Part shown: in pieces, positions 35,986-46,322 of the stretch
Position numbering within the stretch: position 1 is the stretch's first letter
Layout of the letters: each line of letters opens with the position of its first letter
Origin: Coix lacryma-jobi var. lacryma-jobi
Lineage: Eukaryota > Streptophyta > Magnoliopsida > Poales > Poaceae
Reading direction: 5' to 3'
DNA length: 64,000 nt
Assembly (NCBI GenBank): GCA_009763385.1
Contig: CM019822.1
Span: 5,364,127-5,428,126 of the forward strand
Notes under the pieces: model-generated
Seen by the model: only the letters and a program-made list of their open reading frames with translations
What the model was told of the DNA's origin: nothing
Database searches by the model: none
Translations under genes and position numbers: made by a program

Positions 35986-36609
35986 CTTATTTGAGAAGGC
36001 CAGATGAGCTACCTAGCCATAAGTGCTAATTATATCTTTGTAGTAATGCATTGAAATATAAAATCACCGGATAGAATCTAGAATAAAAAGAGAGCTCACC
36101 CATGTTTAACCGTAACGTATAGATGTACCTAGTACGCATGCATGCGCCTAGACAAAACTAAGCACTTCTTGTGAAATTTTATCCATGGCCCCGTTTAGCC
36201 CTAGTGAGGCTCCGCCAGTTGACACCTTGTATGAAGAGATAGAAAAAATTAGTAAGGTCACTTGGTTCAGAATAATGTGAACACCTTGCATGAACAAAGA
36301 AATTGTATAGTGAGAATTGGCTTTATTGGAGTTATAGATTATTAATCTTTATTCACAACAGGATAAGGGTACAATTATCATATAATTGCCGAGGTTAAGA
36401 TTAATGACACTAGTTGGAACCCTTCTTAATTTCTCGCACTGCATGCGTAATCAAACATATGGTTTTATTTTAAAAATACTATTCATTTAACAATTAGCCT
36501 TTTTAATTAGTGGATGTTTTTTTTCTCACACTCTTTCAACAATCTTGTATGCTTTCTTGTTGCTTACCATTGTTAGCGTTGTTGGTGCTTCTGCTTTCTT
36601 TTTTTAAGA
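35986..36609. other. Intergenic
   Basis: No gene. MITE-like sequence may be present from about 36190 (CCCCGTTTAGCCCTAGTG), but no paired end was found. Confidence 0.35.
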
Positions 36610-37141
36610 AAGGAAAAAGTTCAAATGACTACCTCAAAGTACGACTTATGTCCAGATAACCCTCTAAACTAATGTTTGCTTTAGTTTACTCCCCTTAACT
36701 ATTTTATTGGTTCAATTTACCCCTTAACAAGATTTGTCATATTTATTTCTCTATGTATAATTTGAGTTTTAATTTCAAATTTTGTGATGTGATAGTTGAC
36801 ATCATAAATTATTTTTAAAAGTATACTATGAATTTTATACCGTAGTGTTTAATGTAGTTTTGTGTTTTAATGCTAATTTATTATTATATGTCCCAACCAA
36901 TCAAAATATGAAAAAAATTTGTGACATATTTTTAAAACATAAACTATGGTGCTAGCTATCTCCACACATAATTTGAAATTGAAAGCCAACTTTAATATGA
37001 AGAAATAAGAAGATGAATCTTGTTGAGGGGTAAACTGGACCAATTGAAATAATTGAGGGGAGTAAATCGAACCAAACGATCGTTTAGAGGGTTATATGGA
37101 CATATGTCATACTTGAGGGTAGTATTTTGGACTTTTTCCTT
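36610..37141. mobile_element. Long foldback element (~530 bp, arms ~170 bp)
   Basis: Starting AAGGAAAAAGTTCAAA and ending TTTGGACTTTTTCCTT, the two halves are imperfect reverse complements over most of their length. Matching blocks include ATAACCCTCTAAAC (left) with GTTTAGAGGGTTAT (right), and CAATTTACCCCTTAACAAGA with TCTTGTTGAGGGGTAAA. The target duplication is obscured by flanking A/T runs. It could fold into a long double-stranded RNA if transcribed. Confidence 0.7.
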
Positions 37142-37982
37142 GAAAAAACAAAAAATAAAATAAAAAAGATGATGAGAATGAGAAGGGGCGCTGCTAGAGG
37201 GCCACCCGTTTGAACCTATTTTTTTATAATTTATCCTTTTTCTATTGAAAATTCACGTTTGAATCCCTAAAAAAGTATACATGTTTTTGGACTCCGATCT
37301 CGAAATATACGCACGGTGAGAAGGAACTCGTCGAAGCATGTGTACGTCACGAACGCAGATTCGAAGCGGTAGATTCGCGTGAAGGCGATAGAGCTCGTAT
37401 GAAGAGACAAGGGGAAAGTACTATTCTCTTCCTTAAGTTTATTTTGTAAATAATTTCTTATCTATATATTTTTGGTTCTGAATCCACGTATTTCAAATTC
37501 TGACCCACACTTAAGTTCATGAGAAAATTTCCTATTTTATACAAAGAAACAATGTAACTCTCTTATTTAAGACCGAAACTAAAATTATTTCCTATATGTC
37601 CTCCACTTAAGTTTTTCTTTCTTATTTAACATTTCCATCAGTTTGGACTGTTGACAGTATTAAGTCCTAGGGTAAAAGTCTCTTTTACAGTCTCTTTTAC
37701 CCTATAAGTATTTTTATACAATCATGGCATTATATAATTATATAAATGAAGTTAGTTCATTTGTTTATTTTACATAAGCAAAAAAAACATAGCAGTTTCA
37801 GATTAAGAACATTAAAAAAATCACGGAATGTCATGACTTCACTAGAGATTAAAAACATTCAGAAAAACTGCATTTGTAGGAGTACGACCAAAAGAAGATA
37901 TCAATGCTACATAGGAAATTACATAAATGCGTTATCAAAGTTCATCGTCAAGGTGCGTTTGATATTTTTCTCTCCTCCTCTA
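37142..37982. other. Intergenic
   Basis: AT-rich with no supported gene. A short direct repeat of GTCTCTTTTAC lies near 37677-37701. Confidence 0.35.
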
Positions 37983-38925
37983 GGGCATGTACAGCCCGTC
38001 GTCTTGACCCGTCTGTATATTATTATCATATAATTTGCAAAGTCCCCCCTAGCGAGCTAGGATCGAGGCAAGGCCGTCGTCTCGTCAGAAGACGACCACG
38101 GCTCATGCTCCTAGGCCATGTCGCCGAGACAACGACGCGTTGTACGCGATCTCGTCTAGGCGTCTACGAGAGCGAAGGCACGGGATCTAGCATGCCACGG
38201 GGAGAAGAAGCCTCACGCGAAAATATTCTCCTACCGTCCTGAAGCGCACCTCGCCGGTCGTCCGTGACGCCGGGCAACTAGAGCAGATCGAGTATTTGAA
38301 GAGGGAGAGACAAGTACCAAGTACCAAGGGACAGCCATGGATTGCTCCGCCGTCCGAGTTGCCGCCGGCCCCCTGCAGCCGCAAGCGGGCTACCGCACGT
38401 GGAGAGCACTACGCAAGTCGTCGAGGGGGAGCACTGCGCAAAGCTGTCGCCGGGTCGCCATGCGTGAGCCCACTCACGAGCTGCCGAGCGTCCTGCGGGA
38501 GCCACCGCCGGGAGCCCTCACGAGATGCAGCCGGGCCGCCGTCGCGCTCAGTGATGATCTAGTGTTTTTGTACTGCTATAGCCAAATGCTGAGAGAAAGA
38601 ATGAAGCTCGTGTGTTTTTTTGTCCGTTCCCATGTGCTTCGATGATTTGAGAGAGACTTCCAATCTTGTTATTTGCGTTTATATTTGAACAACACAAAAT
38701 TGCAATCATATTTTTAACCGTATTTATTTTTGAATTGTTTTGTATCAATTAGCAACACGATGATACATAGCAAAGATATTCATAATTGATCCTAGCTATG
38801 TGCAACTATTAAATAGTTTGTAAATAGTAAAAAAGACAACCCTTGTCTATGGATTGTATGATCTGTCTGTGTTGTAGATTTCAAAAACTTATAGACAAAT
38901 CTCTGTCTGTGGATTGTATATGCCC
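37983..38925. mobile_element. Candidate non-autonomous TIR element
   Basis: GGGCATGTACAGCCC at the left and GGATTGTATATGCCC at the right are imperfect inverted ends. CTA precedes the element and TTA follows it, so the expected TTA duplication is only partly kept. The interior 38050-38560 is GC-rich with overlapping open frames on both strands but no known domain, and resembles captured gene debris. Confidence 0.4.
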
Positions 38926-39289
38926 TTAGTCGTGCAGCGGCTTGTGCTTATGCTCGAGGGACTTGCTTTTTTTTGTATAAATTGTACACAGAGTGGGCTC
39001 TACTCTATAATTATTGATATTTTAGAATGGAGAAAATACGTAGCAGACACATGTACAGCCGGCCAGCCAACCCACACACAGCTACATGCTCCCTCGGTTC
39101 ATTTACAATTCTAGGATCATCACTCCAACTAAACACGGACGGAAAATTAGCGAAATAGTACACTGTCAGCCTGCGGATGGGATATCGAGTACGGGAAGCA
39201 TAATTTATTTTTTTTAACACACACTTTGACGACGGAACGAGGGTGTCGGAAGCCAGATTCCTCCGGACAGAGGGTCGAGTTTTTAACAG
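38926..39289. other. Intergenic
   Basis: No gene or clear repeat recognised. Confidence 0.35.
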
Positions 39290-39528
39290 GCCTCGTTCAG
39301 TTCACAGCAAACCCCAGAAATATTACGCAGAATCCGTTATATCAAATTTTTTAAACGCATATATAAAGCATTAAATGAAGATAAAAAAATAACTAATTGT
39401 ATTTTTAGTCTGTTTATATCAAGACGAATTTTTTAAGTCTAATTGAATCGTGTTTGGACAAAGTTTGTCAAATAACAACGAAAATTTTATAGTAACTTTT
39501 CCTAAAAATTCGCGAATTGAACGAGGTC
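39290..39528. mobile_element. MITE related to 31208-31449
   Basis: GGCCTCGTTCAGTTC at the left and GAATTGAACGAGGTC at the right are inverted ends. The interior GGACAAAGTTTGTCAAATAA is shared, in the other orientation, with the MITE at 31208. Flanks ACA and AAA do not form a clean duplication. Confidence 0.6.
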
Positions 39529-39577
39529 AAATTCGATTTTCCCCCGTGAACTGGTCCACCTGCTAGACTAGGACCTT

Positions 39578-40275
39578 AGCCTGTTCGGATTTAGAGAGCT
39601 AAACTTTAGCTCTGTCATATTAGAGCATCTCCAACCGTTTGACATTTTACGTTTGGCATATTTGGGAATTTGCCAAGTCTCAAATGGATTTGGCAAAGGT
39701 GGAAAGACTTAATCTCCAACCGTTTTGCATTTTATTTTGGCAAATTCCAAAATTGTCACGCGAGGTCCGTGGTTCGCGCGCGAAAGTCACGCGCCGAAGC
39801 CGCGCGGGGGCGAATGCCAAGTCGGGAGGGACTCGCATATATGCCTAGTGAGCCCAGGAATTTGCCAAGTTGATAAAAATGCAAAGCCCAAATGCAAAAC
39901 GGTTGGATAGGAGATTTTTCAACTTTTTGGCAAAAATACAAATGCAAAGCCCAAATGCAAAACGGTTGGAGATGCTCTTATATATTTAATATCGATTAGA
40001 AGAACTAATATGAGTTAATTATAAAATTATTTGTAGAACCTCCAAACTAATTTATAGACGAATGTATTAAGCATATTAATTTATTATTAGTATATATTTA
40101 TTGTAACATCGTATTGTCAAATGTATAATCTAATTAGATTTAATAGATTTATCTCGTAAGTCTCTGTCTATAAAATTAGTTTTATAACTAATCTATATGT
40201 AATACTTCAAATTAGTGCTTAAACATTTAATGTGATATTGTACATATCTGTGTAGATTTTGTGGAACAAATCTTA
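39578..40275. mobile_element. Host MITE interrupted by a younger Tourist MITE
   Basis: Left part 39578-39622 (CTGTTCGGATTTAGAGAGC, CTAAACTTTAGCTC) and right part from 39978 (ATTAGAAGAACTAATATGAG and onward) resemble the two parts of one dispersed grass MITE type, also seen from 40786. The exact right end is uncertain. Confidence 0.4.
39623..39977. mobile_element. Tourist-type MITE nested in another element, 355 bp
   Basis: The 5' end GAGCATCTCCAACCGTTT is matched by AAACGGTTGGAGATGCTC at the 3' end. Exact TTA target duplications lie at 39620-39622 and 39978-39980. A near-terminal segment (GCAAAGCCCAAATGCAAAAC) is repeated at about 39881 and 39945. Ends resemble those of the Harbinger element at 42099. 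Confidence 0.85.
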
Positions 40276-40785
40276 AAATGCAGGAGTACAAATATTTTGA
40301 AACAGCCCAGCATGTTTCGTTTTAGAAAAAACGTGCGGAGCGTGTAGTGTACCGCGGCGCTCACCAAACGCTTCAGCGACCGGCGGCAGCAGGCAAACGC
40401 CGCTGAAGCAGATGTGGGCATGTGGCACAAAATTTATTCTATTTGGATTGATGCCCCGTAACAATACTTTAATGAGCAGCTAATAACCTCGTAGCTACCA
40501 CAACATGTTGCGTAGACATTCCCTAGTTAGTTCGAATTAAATAATGCTTTGTTTCATTTTTTTCAGAGTGCAGACATGAGACAGCCCAGGACATCGAACA
40601 AAGATAGGCCCTGTTAAATGTCTTCATATGTTAAATTTGATTTAGCAGCTAGCTATACAGATCAGAGCTGGCAGATCAAAACTTGAAATTTGCTCATCAC
40701 TCAAGGACTTTAGTATATCATATTAAATTTAGCTCCTAGATTCTTAAATTTGCTGGAAACTTGGCTGTTTTTTAATTGGTCTATT
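40276..40785. other. Intergenic
   Basis: No supported gene. Minor GC-rich stretch at 40330-40410. Confidence 0.35.
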
Positions 40786-40942
40786 AAGAAGGTATTTAGA
40801 TCTAGGGGACTAAACTTTGGTCATATTACATCGCATATTTAGATACAGATTAGAAGGACCAAATATGAGCTAATTATATAAATTTCTAGACTAATTCACA
40901 AGATGAATCTATTAAGCTTAATTAACCTATTATTAACATATA

Positions 40943-41201
40943 CTCCCTCCGTATTACAAATAGAGTTCGTTTTGGACAGCGACACGGTCTCCAAAGCATA
41001 ACTTTGACCACTTATTTCTTTAAAAATATTTGTTATAAAGTGGTATATATATACTTTTATGAAAGTACTTTTCAAGATAAATTTATTTATATGATTTTTA
41101 CATTTCTAAACTCAATAATTTAAAAGTTATTCATGATTTATATTCCCAATGTTTGACCGAAACCTTTTCCAAAATGAACTCTATTTGTGATACGGAGGGA
41201 G
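40943..41201 (+). mobile_element. Stowaway MITE, same family (copy C)
   Basis: Starts CTCCCTCCGTATTACAAATA and ends ATTTGTGATACGGAGGGAG, with TA at 40941-40942 and 41202-41203. The best preserved of the three copies. Confidence 0.9.
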
Positions 41202-41211
41202 TATTTACTTG

Positions 41212-41997
41212 CTGGCCGCCGCTGCCCCTAGGGTGTGAGCCGCCGCCGTCGTCTCCATCTTCTTCACCGTTGACCCCCCTCCCTCCCCCTCCGGTATCTC
41301 GCCGGAGGTCGGAGGGAGTGGGGATCCATCGTTTTTAATAAGTTTTCTAGTAGATCGAGTCATCTAGAGTTAGGGTTTCTCTATGCCAAGGTCTTTGGTA
41401 TTGGGGATGTTTTTCCTCCTTCTTCCCGACGACGGCGAGAAGGTAGGATGGATCCGGTCTCTCCATGGTGGCTCTGTTGAAGATGAGGGCGACAACTTCG
41501 ACGTCAACATCTACATCAACAAGACAACATGAAGACTTTTGTTTCTGGGCTTCGGCATCAAGACGGAGATGATGTCGCCGCCATGGAATAATTTTCTTCG
41601 ATCCCTTCTTCGTTTTGTTGCGGTTGGATCTGGCCACGATGAAGAACCAGGGAGAATAATTTCCAGATCAGTCTTCCTCATTCTTCGGTGGCAGAAAGAA
41701 GAAGAAGAAAGACATAAGGAAGAAGAAGAAGTTTCTCAACTCCGCCTGCAAGAATGTTGGCCGTCCGTTGGGCATCTGTTCTCAGGCCCAAAACAATTGT
41801 TGCCGAGTATTTGCATGTGCGGTCATCTATACGAAGCGTCAAACATGTTTGGATTTGAGAGTTTGAGCCTTTCACAGTGTGGGTATAATTTAGATGAGAA
41901 TCAGTTTCTGGATACATGTTTTTTCCAGAGTACTTGTGATACGATGATGTACCCAGCTACAATTTAATACAATTCTTCTTTCGTCTAAAAAAACATA
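41212..41997 (+). mobile_element. Retroposed segment with poly(A) tail (LINE/SINE or processed transcript)
   Basis: A GC-rich 5' end changes gradually to a 3' end with GTCTAAAAAAA. The 10-bp duplication TATTTACTTG stands at 41202-41211 and 41998-42007. Poly(A) tail plus a long, variable-size duplication indicates target-primed reverse transcription. No RT or endonuclease domain is visible, so this is a truncated LINE, a SINE-like element or a retroposed mRNA. A 142-codon frame at 41539-41967 has no recognised domain. Confidence 0.6.
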
Positions 41998-42910
41998 TAT
42001 TTACTTGGCACTATATTATCAAACCATGGACTACAATTAGTCTTAATCTATAAACTCTATAAAGCTAAACCCCAATAGCTATTTCTTTTAACATGTAAGA
42101 GCAACTCCTACAGATTAGCTAAAAATAAATGCTAAATTCCTTAATTTAGCCATCATGTAAAATTGAAAAGCCTCTTAAAAAGAACGTGCTACATACAGCA
42201 GTCTAGCTAAATTTGCTCATTTGCTATATTTAAATGGGCCACGTCATCAAGACGGTTGGGCTACTACCGCACCAAAAGTCTGGCTCGCAACTCGCGATAC
42301 ATCCGCCGCCAGGTCTACGAACGCCGTCAGGTCTGCTCGCCATGCGCGGCTAGCCCTTGGCGGCGCAATACGACTGTTCCCTGCGTGGGCGCTCGCGGCA
42401 CAACCGAGTAGTAGCCGACGACGGCGAGCACTTCACCTTCAGAATTTGTCAGGTCATTGTTTCCAATCACAGCTTTGCCCTAGAGCCGTAGGTCTGTAAT
42501 GGATTCTGAAGCTGAGTTCAATCTACTGAATGAATTGGTGGATTCATGTCTTCGGATGATGATGATGAATTATATATTGTTGCTGCTCATATAGTATCAA
42601 CGGATGGCAATGAACCACATCATCGTGGTTCTGTTGAGGGACATCGTGTATTAAATTGGGATAGACAGGCAGGTCACGAGAGACTTTATCAAGACTATTT
42701 TTCAGATGATCCTACATACGGGTCAAACTATTTCAGACGCAGGTTTGTACATACCCATTTTTTCCTATTACTATACCTTGTATGTGTTTGGTTTTTCCTA
42801 ATTAATTTATTTTCTGGTATAGATTTCGAATGAGGCGACATTTGTTTGTTCGTATAATGAATGTTGTTGAGAAGCATGATGATTATTTTGTGCAAAAGAG
42901 GAATGCAGCT

Positions 42911-42915
42911 GGAAC
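42911..42915. repeat. Target-site duplication GGAAC of the solo LTR
   Basis: GGAAC at 42911-42915 is repeated at 45887-45891, immediately outside the TG...CA ends. Confidence 0.93.
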
Positions 42916-45886
42916 TGTCACACCCCAAATTTGCACTTCTTGAATTAGAGTTAAAATGATTTAATTATGAATTTTTGTGCTCATAAAATATAGGGAAATA
43001 AAATATTTTCTCTAAATTAAAATTTATCCTAGGGTTTTAGCAACATGTTTGTGCATTTATGTTGGTGCATTTGAGTTTTTGTGAAGTGTGGTTTTGGCTA
43101 AAATCCAACTGAGTTTAAATTGGTTGGAAAATGTCTTGAAAATGAATTTCTTAGAAAAGGGTTTTGAAAATAAAGACCTTTTGTTTTCAGAAAGTTTGGA
43201 AAGGTTAAGAGTTTCAAAAACCTTCTTTTCTCAAAGATCCAAATCAAAGTTCAAAGGAATTCAAATTTGGTTTGAAAAGGTTTTGAGATAAAAGAAAAAG
43301 GAAATTTTCCTCTCTTCCCTCTCCTCCCTCGTTTTGGCCCGAGCAGCCCGCTCCCCTCCTCCTGGTTTCGGCCTGACTGGCCCAACCGGTCGGCCTAACC
43401 CTCCTCCCTCTCATTCCCTTTGCGCGGCCCAGACATTCCGGCCCAGCCGCGGCCTTCGGCCCCCCCCCCCTCCGCTCTCGCCTCCCCCTTCTCCTCTTGG
43501 GCCGAAGCCAGCAGACGGCCCAGCTCTGCCGAGGCACCGCGCGCGCATACTCTCTCCCTCTCTCACTGACCGCTTTGGCCCACTCGTCAGCCGCTCCGCC
43601 TGCGCGCTGCTCACCCCTCTCTCTCGCTGACACCGCAGGGCCACATGTCGGCTTCGTCCCCCTCCCGTATCCATGGCGGACACTGCTTGCCAACCACGAG
43701 TCCGCCCCCTCTACGCCTAGTTCCTGTCTTTCCGGACACGCCTGAGCCCCTATATAACTCGCCGCCACCCATCGCCTTTCCTTACCCGAGCTCTTGTGCC
43801 CTAAAACGCCATAACCAAGAACTCTGCTGCAACCGAGATCCCGCCGCCATCGTCGTCAAGCCCCAGCCATCATCGTCCTCTGCAAGGTCTTCCTCAAGCT
43901 TCTTTTGGTTCCCGCAAAGCCGCTCAACCCCTCTTCCCTCTTTTTCCTCTCTGTTTTGGCTTAACCAACCTCGCCGGCTTTCACAGGGCTCCGCCGTCCG
44001 CCTCCCCGAGCCTCCCGCCGTCCCAGAGCCGTATCCGACGCAAACTTCACCTCTGGTAAGCTTCGCCTTGAGCTCCTGGTCCTTCCCGTGCGGATCCCAG
44101 GCGAAACCGAGTACCCTAACCCTAATTCTAGTTTCCGCCGCCGCAGTCCGGCGATGGCGCCGCCGCGGATGCCGTTTTCCCCTCCCAACTCCGGCAGCAG
44201 CGCCGCCCTTCCGCTCCTGATCTAATCCTGACCGATCGTCTCTAAACCAACGGCTCCAGATCGCCCAGTACCTCTTCGATGGCTATTTTGCATATAGGTC
44301 ATTATAACTTTCCAAGCCTCAACCCGCACTCCAATCAGCACTGTTCAATGAGTCTTGACAAACTTCCATTCAAGCCCCTGAGTTTTCTCCTTAACGAGGC
44401 GCGATCCAACCGAAATTCAGATTTGTTTTTATTTATTTAAATCGGCGAAAATCAAGTTTTGTCTTATTTACAGTTTTGCCACTGATTTCAAAAGCCCATA
44501 ACTTCTTCGTTTTAACTCCGTTTTAGTCCGTTCAACTTGTGTTAGATTCGTTTCGAAAAGATCTTTCCAAATATATAACTTTCAACACTGTTTTCTGTAA
44601 TTAAAATTTGAGTTAAATTTAATCTAGTAATTAGTTTCTTTAACCTTGTTTAGTTCACATCTTTCCCGTTTTAACTCCGATTAGTGTGACCTTCGCGTCT
44701 GTGTGACCGTAGTGACACGTAGATTTGTTTTCAAAACTCTTTATCTTGTTTTTTTATGATTGATGTACTGTTCTAATCATAGGCTATGTTTGCGTTGCAT
44801 GATTGCTATTGGATGCATGTGTGGTGTTCTATGATCGTATGTCCAGTCGGTGAGTTATGCGTTGGTGATCAAGAAGAAGTTCGTGATCAAGAGTTCAAGA
44901 TCAAGAGTCAACCTTTGGAAGTATACAAGTTAGCCGAAGAAGGATCTTGAGTTAAGGCAAGTATAGCAATCGAGTTTTCTTTTCGCAATCATGATCATGT
45001 TACTTAATTAATGTATGCATCGAATGATAAAAATGACTTATTAGCAACTTAAGAAATTATCTGTACGAGCACCTTCAGGATTTACAGTGCAACTATTGGG
45101 GGTTATATGGCTCTGGCTTTAGCTCAGTATGAGGACCTTTTCTAGCTTGTTAGTGGTTACCCGAAAGGGTGCATAAGGCGCTTGACGAGACGGGTATAGT
45201 GCGGCTTCTGTCCACGTGTGTATAGGCTGCGTGTTATTGTGCCACCTGGAAGGAGGGCTCTACATCCCCTTGCCTTAAGACCTAGCGGCCCTAACTTGTT
45301 AGACGAACCTTTGAAAGGCTTCATCGTGAACCCTGCCGACTTTCCTTGGAAGTGAGTTAAGAGGCTGATCACCTCGGGCGAAAGGGCAATTAACGTCTCG
45401 CAGTGAAAGTGTACACCTTTGCGCAAAGTTTATTAAACTGATATATCAGCCTTGCTCAAGGACACGAGCGGCCTTGAAGACGTAAAGATTATGACTTATG
45501 TTGGTTAACATGTTCATTATTTACCGTTTTATGCTATTCATTACTTATGTTACACTGATCATGGAACTTGGGATCTATATCACTTGCTACTATACTTGTG
45601 GAGTTCAACATGGACTCACTCTTGCTTTTCCCCACACCTCAGAGAGTTAAGCTTTGGAGAAGCTTAGGCTCAGTCAGTTGTTCCCTGTGAAGTTGGTGCC
45701 TCCATCTGAAGATCGGAGTGTCTTTCCGCTGTCTGCTCTTTAAGGTTATGTTCTTTTGTTTTATATACGTTATATATGAGCATTGTCTTTCGATATTACC
45801 CTTTATTTGTAGCTATATGTGAGATTTGACTTCCTGGGCTCACATATGGTGTATACCTGGTTTTGTTTTTAAAACCGGGTGTGACA
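42916..45886. mobile_element. Solo LTR, 2971 bp, inserted in the transposase exon
   Basis: Begins TGTCACACCCC and ends GGGTGTGACA, with a 5-bp GGAAC duplication. No primer site, gag, pol or second LTR is inside, so it is a solo LTR left by LTR-LTR recombination. A TATATAA box lies at 43751. The middle part 43310-44220 is very GC-rich and gives spurious open frames on both strands. Long LTRs with TGTCACACC ends occur in grass Gypsy families. The exact family was not determined. Confidence 0.88.
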
Positions 45887-46322
45887 GGAACCCTAGGACT
45901 ATCTTGTTTGCAGAAGGTTGTGGCGGCATTTCGGATGATAGATTATGGAGTAGCAGCGAATGCTACAGATAACTATGTTCGTATTGGTGAAAGTATTGCT
46001 CTTGAGAGTCTGAGAAGATTTGTTAGAGATGTTGTTGAATTATTTGGGCATGGGTACTTGAGAATGCCTAATGAACATGATACAACTAGATTGCTTGCAA
46101 TTGGTGAGAGAAGAGGTTTTCCAGGTATGCGTCAGGTATGCGTAAGGGAAAATACAACACCTATGATAAAAGTATCCAGAAGTGTCCACCGCCAGGTTTA
46201 CTATTAATGATTGATTTCATTTGTCATTACACTGTAATAGGATGTTATACTGTTTCAATCCGAGAGATTCAAATAATTGACAAAACATAAAATGTGTATC
46301 ACTTCATAAATCAATGTTCTAT

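Larger units (their letters stand above)
40786..42090. mobile_element. MITE host with nested Stowaway and retroposed segment
   Basis: A MITE beginning near TATTTAGATCTAGGGGACTA (about 40792) runs to 40942. It resumes at about 41998 (TATTTACTTGGCACTATATT) and ends near CTAAACCCCAATAG. Between the halves sit a Stowaway copy and a poly(A)-tailed insertion. Outer ends are approximate. Confidence 0.5.
42546..46203 (+). pseudogene. Harbinger transposase, truncated and split by a solo LTR
   Basis: Exon 1 (42546-42742) carries DRQAGHERLYQDYFSDDPTY...NYFRRR. A GT/AG intron leads to exon 2 at 42823 (RMRRHLFVRI). The frame is cut at 42915 by the LTR insertion and resumes at 45887 with LGLSCLQKVVAAFRMIDYG, YVRIGESIALESLRRF and RLLAIGERRGFPGM. 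These are hallmarks of the N-terminal half of plant PIF/Harbinger (ALP1-related) transposases. After about 46133 similarity stops, just before the first catalytic Asp of the DDE domain, and unrelated codons run to a stop. An ATG at 42499 in another frame may be the original start, implying a further frameshift. No catalytic function is possible. Confidence 0.85.

Noticed and set aside
38187..38645. Overlapping frames on both strands at 38.2-38.6 kb
   Set aside because: They lie inside a candidate transposon and have no known domain or splice structure. Overlap on both strands is typical of GC-rich filler.
43244..44220. Long open frames on both strands inside the solo LTR
   Set aside because: They are a product of the GC-rich LTR middle. 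Pro/Ser/Arg-rich, no conserved domain, and the TG...CA ends with GGAAC duplication explain the segment.
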